From contig JADBKA010000151.1 of the NCBI GenBank assembly GCA_014896635.1, forward strand, positions 1 through 11,120: a stretch of 11,120 nt of DNA. The letters are read 5' to 3'. A model generated the notes under the pieces. That model was not told the DNA's origin, searched no databases, and saw only the letters and a program-made list of their open reading frames with translations. Both the position numbers and the translations under genes were made by a program. This document shows, piece by piece, positions 5,635-11,120 of the stretch (its first letter is position 1; the number at the start of each line of letters is the position of its first letter). The stretch is from Ktedonobacteraceae bacterium (GTDB lineage Bacteria > Chloroflexota > Ktedonobacteria > Ktedonobacterales > Ktedonobacteraceae).

Positions 5635-8016
5635 AAGAAACGCTATGAAGCTGAATCTCATATAGAGAACGAACAGGTGGATGAGATTGCCGTTGATCAG
5701 GATATATCTGGGGAGGAAGCGTCACATAACGAATCCGGTGTTGCTCCTGCCACTCCTGCCGGACCTTCGCGTGCTCAGTGGCTGACGTGGGCTGCCTTCG
5801 GGGCCGTCATACTCTTAGGGGCTGTGCTGCGCTTCTGGGGACTGGGCGATAAACCGCTGCACCATGACGAGAGCCTGCATGCGTATTTCTCGCTGCAACT
5901 CATGCACGACATGGAGCACTGGACCGACTGCTTCAACGGCCTGCGCGCCTGTTATCACTATGATCCGCTGCTACACGGGCCGTTTCAGTTTCACGGCATC
6001 GCCCTGGTGTATAAAATCAGTCAGTGGCTCGGCGTGTCCGATCACGGCGTCAACACCACCACTGTACGCATCCTGGCGGCTACACTGGGGACAATCATCG
6101 TCGGTTTGCCATACCTCATCCGCGACCGCTTGAGCACGTCTGGCGCCTGGATCGCTTCGTTGCTGCTGGCCGTCTCGCCGGGCATGGTCTACTTCTCGCG
6201 TTTTGCGCGCGAAGACATCTATATGGCCTGTTTTACTCTGCTGCTGGTCGTCTCGGTAGCGCGTTATCTCAGTACGCGCCGGGCGGGCTGGCTCATTCTG
6301 GCGGCTATTGCATTCGCGTTCTCCTATGCAACCAAAGAGGCAACGTTTCTGACCATTGCCATTTATGGCAGTTTCTTCGGTGCTCTCATTGTCTGGGAAC
6401 TCGGTATGAAGTGGCACCCTTTCCCACCGCTGATAGAACCTGCATCCCGCTTGCAGTCGCGCTGGCGATTCAGGGTAGATGAGAGGAAATTGCCGCATAG
6501 CGGCGCACTATTTGCCACCTGGCTTTATTTCCTGCTGGCTGTGCCGCTCGGCCTGATCTTCTTCGCCGGCTTGAAAGCCCTTTCTCTCTACATCACCAAT
6601 CCCAAAAACGTCGAGACGGCCAATGCCTTTGTCGAGAGGCTTAAGCTTGGTACGCTCACGGTTGTCCCCTGGATAGGCGTGCTGCTTGGTTTGTTTGTAC
6701 TCTCGATTCTGTTGCGTGAAGCAATGGGCAGGTTACCGGCGCCGGGCCGGCGTGGACTCGCCAGGCGGATCGACCCTGAGAAGCAGCCTCTGCTCGATAC
6801 GCTTTTTACGATGCCCTGGACGCACTGGTTCTTTGCTCTGCTGAGCGGCTGGTTCGTATTTCTGATTCTATTCACCGTACTTTTTAGCTATATCCCTTAT
6901 GGGATTGCCGATGGTATCTGGCAGGGGTTGTACTACTGGCTGCAACAGCAGCAGGTGGCGCGCGGCGGCCAGCCCTGGTACTATTACCTATTGCTGATCC
7001 CGCTCTACGAGCAGATCGGACTGGTCTTTGGCCTGGTGGGGGGGGTGCGGGCGCTGCTGCGTCCGACGCGCTTTCGTCTTTTCCTGGTCTACTGGTTTGT
7101 GGGCAATGTGTTCATCTACTCCTGGGCGGCGGAGAAGATGCCCTGGTTGAGTATTCACATGACGATGCCCATGCTGCTGCTGGCGGCTGTTGGCCTCGAA
7201 CCTGCGGCGACCACGCTAGCGAATTTCGCCAGGGAGCGCCTGTCTCTACTACGATTACGGCCTTCCTCTCAGGCGGGAAAAGATGAGCAAGTTGTACCAG
7301 CTCTGCCGGCGCCCGGACGGGCAGCAGTCAGTGGCCGGGCCGTTATTGGCGCGGTTCTCACGCTATTGCTGGCTGTCTTGCTGCTGGCGCCCACTTTGCA
7401 GAATATGTATCAGGTGAGCTATGTGCATGCCGCTGATGGGCCACATGAAATGATGGTGTATGTGCAGACAACGACCGATGTAAATACTGTGATGGCGAAG
7501 ATAGATGCGCTTGATCGGCAGTTGTACGGTGGGCAGCGTCGTTTGCCGATAGGAGTGACCGGTGATGCGGTCTGGCCGTTTATCTGGTATCTACGCGATT
7601 ACACGAATGTCACGTATGTTTCTGACTCGAAAGATATCTGCGCGCTACCCCGGCAGGATTTTGCGGTCGTGCTGGCAGGTGGCGATTGCCTGTATCTTGC
7701 GCAGATGGAGCCTTATAAGAGTCAGTACCGCGTTCATCAATACCATATGCGCACGTGGTGGGATGAGGGGTATAAGCCGCCAGCCTGCCAGCCGACGGCG
7801 ACCAGTAAGTGCGAGGGGCAGCCAACGTGGGGGGGAGTAGGACCTCTGCTCTGGCTGAGCTATGGTGACAATCCACCGCCTCACGCTCAGTTCGATGTGG
7901 GACGGGCGATCAGCAATATCTGGCAGTGGTGGTGGCAGCGCAAGGCGATTGGCAGTACGACCGGTTCCTACGATATGGACCTGTTTATTAACGTCAAAAC
8001 AGGTGGAACACCATAA
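5632..8016 (+). CDS. Agl23-type (TIGR03663) membrane protein, paralogue 1
   Basis: The product has 794 residues. It starts at TTG behind a strong ribosome site, 39 bases after the DUF2298 gene. An acidic soluble tail (1-48) precedes span 1 and the signature LRFWGLGDKPLHHDESLHAYF, with H77, H78, D79 and E80 in the first outward loop, as in GT-C/ArnT-like enzymes. A second acidic motif, RFARED (E194, D195), follows span 3. About 12-13 spans reach residue 590; EKMPWLSIH (about 500-508) is also a family mark. The rest is a soluble domain with VGPLLWLSYGDNPPP. Paired cysteines C100/C107 and C719/C727 are kept in paralogue 2 and may form external disulfides. TIGR03663 proteins are named flippase activity-associated protein Agl23 in Archaea; the exact reaction is unknown. 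It probably acts on polyprenyl-linked sugars. Two stretches are almost identical at DNA level to the next gene. Confidence 0.86.
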   Translation: MKKRYEAESHIENEQVDEIAVDQDISGEEASHNESGVAPATPAGPSRAQWLTWAAFGAVILLGAVLRFWGLGDKPLHHDESLHAYFSLQLMHDMEHWTDCFNGLRACYHYDPLLHGPFQFHGIALVYKISQWLGVSDHGVNTTTVRILAATLGTIIVGLPYLIRDRLSTSGAWIASLLLAVSPGMVYFSRFAREDIYMACFTLLLVVSVARYLSTRRAGWLILAAIAFAFSYATKEATFLTIAIYGSFFGALIVWELGMKWHPFPPLIEPASRLQSRWRFRVDERKLPHSGALFATWLYFLLAVPLGLIFFAGLKALSLYITNPKNVETANAFVERLKLGTLTVVPWIGVLLGLFVLSILLREAMGRLPAPGRRGLARRIDPEKQPLLDTLFTMPWTHWFFALLSGWFVFLILFTVLFSYIPYGIADGIWQGLYYWLQQQQVARGGQPWYYYLLLIPLYEQIGLVFGLVGGVRALLRPTRFRLFLVYWFVGNVFIYSWAAEKMPWLSIHMTMPMLLLAAVGLEPAATTLANFARERLSLLRLRPSSQAGKDEQVVPALPAPGRAAVSGRAVIGAVLTLLLAVLLLAPTLQNMYQVSYVHAADGPHEMMVYVQTTTDVNTVMAKIDALDRQLYGGQRRLPIGVTGDAVWPFIWYLRDYTNVTYVSDSKDICALPRQDFAVVLAGGDCLYLAQMEPYKSQYRVHQYHMRTWWDEGYKPPACQPTATSKCEGQPTWGGVGPLLWLSYGDNPPPHAQFDVGRAISNIWQWWWQRKAIGSTTGSYDMDLFINVKTGGTP
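6116..6255 (+). repeat. Near-identical block shared with 8823-8962
   Basis: By direct comparison this 140-base stretch differs from 8823-8962 at only four positions. It encodes spans around the RFARED motif. Identity drops on both sides. Confidence 0.88.
6917..7157 (+). repeat. 241-bp perfect repeat of 9588-9828
   Basis: Base-by-base comparison finds no difference over 241 bases, including synonymous sites and a run of eight G. Differences begin at once on either side (6916 and 7158). It encodes residues about 430-508, from WQGLYYW to EKMPWLSIH. Confidence 0.93.
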
Positions 8017-8020
8017 GGGG

Positions 8021-8182
8021 CAGGAGAGCCTTGCCTTCCTGACGGGGGAAAGGGGTCCAGATGGTGCTTTGCCCCCTGATGGGAGATCGCGCGGAAGCAC
8101 AAGGGTCCCCACAAAGTGGGGCAGCTTCCCCAGAGAGGAACAGGGTGTTCCCCAAAACACTCTTTTCTTTTTCTCCCATCAG
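8021..8182 (+). repeat. Structured GC-rich spacer between the paralogues (dispersed element, copy 2)
   Basis: The 241-base gap 8017-8257 contains no convincing gene. It begins with a hairpin (8021-8041): CAGGAG pairs with TTCCTG around a short GC-rich interior, closely matching the one at 2920-2942. Then come CCCCAC-AAA-GTGGGG (8107-8121), a competing TGGGG/CCCCA stem (8117-8132), GGAACA-GGG-TGTTCC (8137-8151) and GTGTT/AACAC (8145-8160), then a T/C-rich run. An 11-bp inverted repeat, CTGATGGGAGA (8076-8086) and TCTCCCATCAG (8172-8182), closes most of the region. It could slow transcription, act as an mRNA stability or processing element, or be a mobile palindromic repeat. Beyond it, 8183-8243 shows only a weak 5-bp hairpin. 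Confidence 0.6.
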
Positions 8183-8243
8183 TCAATGGATGGGCCATTA
8201 AAGAGAATCCAGAGAAAGTCGAACGGTTGCCATTATTGCAGGT

Positions 8244-8260
8244 AGGAGAGAGAAGCTTTG
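8244..8260 (+). promoter_or_regulatory. Ribosome site fixing the TTG start of the second Agl23-type gene
   Basis: AGGAGAGAGAAG (8244-8255) stands two bases before TTG at 8258, with its AGGAG core at normal spacing. It is nearly the same leader as that of the first paralogue, suggesting it was copied with the gene. Confidence 0.65.
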
Positions 8261-10678
8261 GAGATTCCTGATCATAAGTCTGAACATAAAGCGGCACAGT
8301 CCGGCGCCGGATCTGACAGTCCTGCGAGTGGAGAAGGGAAGGAAATGGTAGTTACCGCGACCGGAAGAGTGCTGAAAGGAGATGGCGGCTCTGCTGCTGG
8401 AGAACATGATAGTGATGAGTATGGAAGGGGAAAAACAACGAGTGGTAGGCTTTTCTGGCTGCCGGCGCGCAAACAGCTATTGATCGGGTTTGCGTTCTGG
8501 AGCGTCATACTGCTGGGGGCGATACTGCGCTTCTGGGGACTTGGCGATAAACCGCTACATCACGATGAAAGTCTCCACGCCTACTATTCGCTTGGGCTGC
8601 TCAGAAATAACATCGAGAACTGGCTGGCCTGTTTTCAACCTGGTTTTGCCCAGTATTGTTATCGCTATGATCCACTGTTGCACGGGCCATTTCAATTTCA
8701 CGGGATTGCCCTGGTATATAAAATCAGCCAGTGGCTTGGTGTGTCTGATCATGGCACTAGCGCCACCACCGCGCGCATCCTGGCTGCCACTCTAGGAACG
8801 GTTATCGTCGGCCTGCCGTACTTCATCCGCGACCGCTTGAGCACGCCTGGCGCCTGGATCGCTTCGTTGCTGCTGGCCGTCTCGCCGGGCATGGTCTATT
8901 ATTCGCGTTTTGCGCGCGAAGACATCTATATGGCCTGTTTTACTCTGCTGCTGGTCGTCTCGATTGCTCGTTATTTAAGTACACGCCGGAGCAAATGGCT
9001 GATCTGGGCTGCTATCGCTTTCATCCTCTCCTACGCGACTAAAGAGGCGACCTTTCTAACTATTGCCATTTATGGCAGTTTCCTGGGAGCCGTGCTGGTC
9101 TGGGAGCTGGGGAGCCGCTGGCCTGTGCGCGAACTGGTGAGTGAGGGTATGGCGCTGAGAAACTGGCTGCCACGCACTGCGGCGCCCATCCTGGTATTGT
9201 CCTATTTCGTCGTACTGGGGATTGCGGCGAAGTGGTTCTTCGGCTGGCTCAAGGCGCTCTCAATCTTTATTATCACGCATCAGAAAGTTGCTGATGCTTA
9301 TGTTCAGAGCTTGAAAAACGGGACAGTGCAATTAATTCCCTGGATAGGCATGTTGCTCGGCGCCTTTGTTTTGTTCAAGCTGTTTCGTGAAGCCTCTGCT
9401 GTGCCGGCTACGAAGGAACGGCGCGGGCTGGCGCGCTGGATTGATCCTGAGAAGCAACGCTGGCTCGATACGATTGTGACGATGCCCTGGACACACTGGT
9501 TTTTCGCACTGATCTGTGCCTGGGCGATCTACTTGCTTCTGTTTACAGCCCTGTTCACTAATATCAGGGGTGGTATTGGGGATGGCGTCTGGCAGGGGTT
9601 GTACTACTGGCTGCAACAGCAGCAGGTGGCGCGCGGCGGCCAGCCCTGGTACTATTACCTATTGCTGATCCCGCTCTACGAGCAGATCGGACTGGTCTTT
9701 GGCCTGGTGGGGGGGGTGCGGGCGCTGCTGCGTCCGACGCGCTTTCGTCTTTTCCTGGTCTACTGGTTTGTGGGCAATGTGTTCATCTACTCCTGGGCGG
9801 CGGAGAAGATGCCCTGGTTGAGTATTCATCTGATCATGCCCATGCTGTTGCTGGCGGCTCTCGGACTCGAACCGGCGGCGACCACACTGGTCAACCTCGC
9901 CAGGCAGTGGTGGGTTGCGCGTGCAAGGCAAGCATCCAGGTCAGATGAGACGGTAACGGCTATGCAACCTGTGCCGGGCATGCCCACACGAGCAAAGGCA
10001 ACGGTGTTATCAGGTGCCGGAGCAGCAACAACCCTTGTCCTGGCGCTTCTTCTGCTGCTCCCCACGCTACAAAACATGTTCCAGCTTGCCTATATTCACC
10101 AGGCCGATGCGCCGCATGAAATGATGATCTATGTGCAGACCTCGACCGATATCAACATCGTCATGGCTAAGATCGACGCGCTCGATCAGAAACTCTATCA
10201 CGGGCAGCATAAACTGGCAATCGGCGTCACTGACGAAGCCACCTGGCCTTTCCCCTGGTATCTGCGCGACTACAACAACGTCTGCTACAATTTTCCTGAA
10301 GGCTGTGCTGCCGCTGCGAGCACCAGGCAGGTAATTATCGCTGCCGGCAGTCAGATTCCCACGATGCAGCAGCAGTTCGGTGATCGGTTTGTGCCCAGAA
10401 TCTATCACCTGCGTACCCAGTGGGACCAGGGGTATATGATGCCGCGTTGTATTCCTTCGGCTACCAATCTCTGCACTGAACCACAACCCTACATTGGCGT
10501 TGGCCCGCTGCTCTGGCTCAGCTACGGCGATAATCCTCCACCTGGAGCAAAGTTTGATGTGGGACGGGCCGCCAGTAATATCTGGCGGTGGTGGTGGCAA
10601 CGTAAAGCTTTTGGCGATACTACTGGCTCATTCGACATGAGCCTGATGATTCGCAGCGATCTCGGTGTTGCCCCATAG
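8258..10678 (+). CDS. Agl23-type (TIGR03663) membrane protein, paralogue 2
   Basis: The product has 806 residues and is collinear with the preceding gene over nearly its whole length. It also starts at TTG. Its soluble N-terminal tail (1-72) is longer, rich in Gly, Ser and Glu, and unrelated to that of paralogue 1. The family marks follow: LRFWGLGDKPLHHDESLHAYY (H101, H102, D103, E104), RFARED (E221, D222), about 12-13 spans, EKMPWLSIH and the C-terminal domain with VGPLLWLSYGDNPPP. Cysteine pairs C125/C134 and C731/C739 correspond to those of paralogue 1. A variable membrane segment after the sixth span is 12 residues shorter than in paralogue 1. The role is inferred as in paralogue 1; the different tail and loops suggest a different partner or substrate. 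It is probably cotranscribed with its upstream neighbours despite the structured 241-base gap, although its own promoter there cannot be excluded. Confidence 0.86.
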   Translation: MEIPDHKSEHKAAQSGAGSDSPASGEGKEMVVTATGRVLKGDGGSAAGEHDSDEYGRGKTTSGRLFWLPARKQLLIGFAFWSVILLGAILRFWGLGDKPLHHDESLHAYYSLGLLRNNIENWLACFQPGFAQYCYRYDPLLHGPFQFHGIALVYKISQWLGVSDHGTSATTARILAATLGTVIVGLPYFIRDRLSTPGAWIASLLLAVSPGMVYYSRFAREDIYMACFTLLLVVSIARYLSTRRSKWLIWAAIAFILSYATKEATFLTIAIYGSFLGAVLVWELGSRWPVRELVSEGMALRNWLPRTAAPILVLSYFVVLGIAAKWFFGWLKALSIFIITHQKVADAYVQSLKNGTVQLIPWIGMLLGAFVLFKLFREASAVPATKERRGLARWIDPEKQRWLDTIVTMPWTHWFFALICAWAIYLLLFTALFTNIRGGIGDGVWQGLYYWLQQQQVARGGQPWYYYLLLIPLYEQIGLVFGLVGGVRALLRPTRFRLFLVYWFVGNVFIYSWAAEKMPWLSIHLIMPMLLLAALGLEPAATTLVNLARQWWVARARQASRSDETVTAMQPVPGMPTRAKATVLSGAGAATTLVLALLLLLPTLQNMFQLAYIHQADAPHEMMIYVQTSTDINIVMAKIDALDQKLYHGQHKLAIGVTDEATWPFPWYLRDYNNVCYNFPEGCAAAASTRQVIIAAGSQIPTMQQQFGDRFVPRIYHLRTQWDQGYMMPRCIPSATNLCTEPQPYIGVGPLLWLSYGDNPPPGAKFDVGRAASNIWRWWWQRKAFGDTTGSFDMSLMIRSDLGVAP
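8823..8962 (+). repeat. Near-identical block shared with 6116-6255
   Basis: Partner of 6116-6255: four mismatches in 140 bases, three of them clustered in two codons (Tyr-Tyr here, Tyr-Phe in the other copy). Confidence 0.88.
9588..9828 (+). repeat. 241-bp perfect repeat of 6917-7157
   Basis: Partner of 6917-7157 with no mismatch. The offset between copies here is 2671 bases against 2707 for the other block, the 36-base difference being an in-frame deletion between the two blocks. Confidence 0.93.
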
Positions 10679-10681
10679 AGA

Positions 10682-10726
10682 AAAGAGAGGTCCTGGGGGG
10701 GCATACGCCCTCCTGGCCCTCTCTTT
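10682..10726 (+). terminator. Long hairpin after the Agl23-type operon (dispersed element, copy 3)
   Basis: AAAGAGAGG (10682-10690) pairs with CCTCTCTTT (10718-10726), with an inner GGGC-ATAC-GCCC stem (10699-10710). It begins three bases after the stop of paralogue 2. Its centre and its pyrimidine tail (TTTCTCCCAT) resemble the spacer elements at 2889-2942 and 8021-8182. Confidence 0.55.
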
Positions 10727-10738
10727 CTCCCATAATGG

Positions 10739-10758
10739 AGAAAAAGGAACCTTTTTCT
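10739..10758. terminator. Bidirectional terminator between convergent genes
   Basis: AGAAAAAGG (10739-10747) and CCTTTTTCT (10750-10758) are perfect inverted arms around two bases, foldable as an 8-bp stem with a GAAC loop. Each arm supplies a T-rich run in one direction. It lies three bases past the aminotransferase stop (- strand) and 60 past the paralogue 2 stop (+ strand). Confidence 0.55.
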
Positions 10759-10761
10759 GTT

Positions 10762-11120
10762 TTAAAGCGCGGCCAGTCGCTTCACACCTTCTTCGATCTG
10801 CTCTTCTGTCAATGCACAGAACGGCAGGCGTACAAAATTCTCTCCCGGCCGTTCGCTGTTCTCCTCTTTGTCGAGTGGCTCGGCAAAAAAGGCCCGACCA
10901 TCGGTCAGTACCAGGTTCGCCTGCTGAGCACGCGCCACTAGATGAGCAGATTTCTCGTCGGGCAGCGTCACGCTGACGAAGAATCCCCCTTCTGGCCTGG
11001 CGAATGGTACATCCGGCAGATATGTCTCTAGCGCCTGGATGATCGCCTGTAAGCGAGGAGCGTAGAGCTGTTTGAGTTTTGCCAGGTTGGAATCGAAATA
11101 GCCGCGTCGGTAGAATTCAA
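10762..11120 (-). CDS. PLP-dependent aminotransferase (class I/II), C-terminal fragment
   Basis: The gene enters from the right edge; only the last 118 codons and the stop (10764-10762) are inside. An internal GTG at 10971 is not the start, because the reading frame runs open to 11120 with family-like sequence. The visible part begins EFYRRGYFDSNLAKLKQLY, continues RPEGGFFVSVTLP (the PxGGFF strand of fold-type I aminotransferases), then a helix with a NLVLTDGRAFF turn, and GENFVRLPFCALTEEQIEEGVKRLA. The arginine of FVRL (codon 10830-10828) corresponds to the residue that binds the substrate carboxylate in this family. It resembles 2-aminoadipate (LysN-like) or aromatic aminotransferases, or the aminotransferase half of a MocR regulator. 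The PLP lysine lies outside the window, so the substrate cannot be named. It converges on the Agl23-type operon and is probably unrelated to it. Confidence 0.8.
   Translation of the reverse strand, partial: EFYRRGYFDSNLAKLKQLYAPRLQAIIQALETYLPDVPFARPEGGFFVSVTLPDEKSAHLVARAQQANLVLTDGRAFFAEPLDKEENSERPGENFVRLPFCALTEEQIEEGVKRLAAL

Noticed and set aside
5971..6498. 175-codon open frame on the - strand
   Set aside because: It is antisense to the conserved core of paralogue 1, rich in Arg/Gln with no domain pattern, and is a shadow of its codon use. Similar antisense frames at 7645-8160 and 10067-10600 were rejected for the same reason.
7862..8245. 127-codon + frame covering the spacer between the paralogues
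   Set aside because: It starts inside paralogue 1 in another frame and reads through the hairpin-rich spacer; it shows no family pattern and no ribosome site.
1..11120. tRNA, rRNA, CRISPR array, transposase or integrase
   Set aside because: No cloverleaf, array of spaced repeats, transposase-like protein or terminal inverted repeat with target duplication was seen on either strand.

Overview
The window most likely comes from a Chloroflexota bacterium, probably of class Ktedonobacteria. This is inferred from the pairing of a DUF2298/Chlor_Arch_YYY membrane protein with Agl23-type (TIGR03663) membrane proteins, two families found mainly in Chloroflexi and Archaea. GC-rich, hairpin-forming spacers and an isolated HTH/GNAT-HicB cassette fit the same picture. 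No database search was possible, so the taxonomy is inference.

Layout: (i) 83-1344, + strand: a tight three-gene cassette that looks more AT-rich than the rest. It encodes an HTH protein with a GNAT-like C-terminal half, an 88-residue protein with a CxxCH motif, and a HicB-like protein with no recognisable HicA beside it. (ii) 1341-2834, - strand: a multi-pass GT-C membrane glycosyltransferase (GT87/MptB-like). Its stop codon overlaps the hicB-like stop, and its probable terminator lies inside the hicB-like coding sequence. (iii) 2835-3153: a divergent control region with a sigma70-like promoter reading left, a 12-bp tandem repeat, a GC-rich hairpin and a 9-bp inverted repeat. (iv) 3154-10678, + strand: three large membrane-protein genes, one DUF2298/Chlor_Arch_YYY protein followed by two tandem paralogues of the Agl23 (TIGR03663) family. 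The paralogues share a perfectly identical 241-bp block and a nearly identical 140-bp block in otherwise diverged sequence, which is the signature of recent gene conversion. (v) 10679-10761: two hairpins that look like a two-sided terminator. (vi) 10762-11120, - strand: the C-terminal 118 residues of a PLP-dependent aminotransferase, running off the window.

How the genes work together: all four large membrane proteins have the layout of polyprenyl-phosphate-sugar-dependent (GT-C-like) transferases or their partners. They have many membrane spans, an acidic motif in the first outward loop and, in three of them, a large C-terminal soluble domain. The reasonable inference is a locus that moves lipid-linked sugars to a glycan or glycoprotein outside the membrane. 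Substrate and product cannot be read from the sequence. The duplicated, converting Agl23 pair next to a DUF2298 protein with altered signature motifs is the most interesting, and poorly characterised, part of the window.
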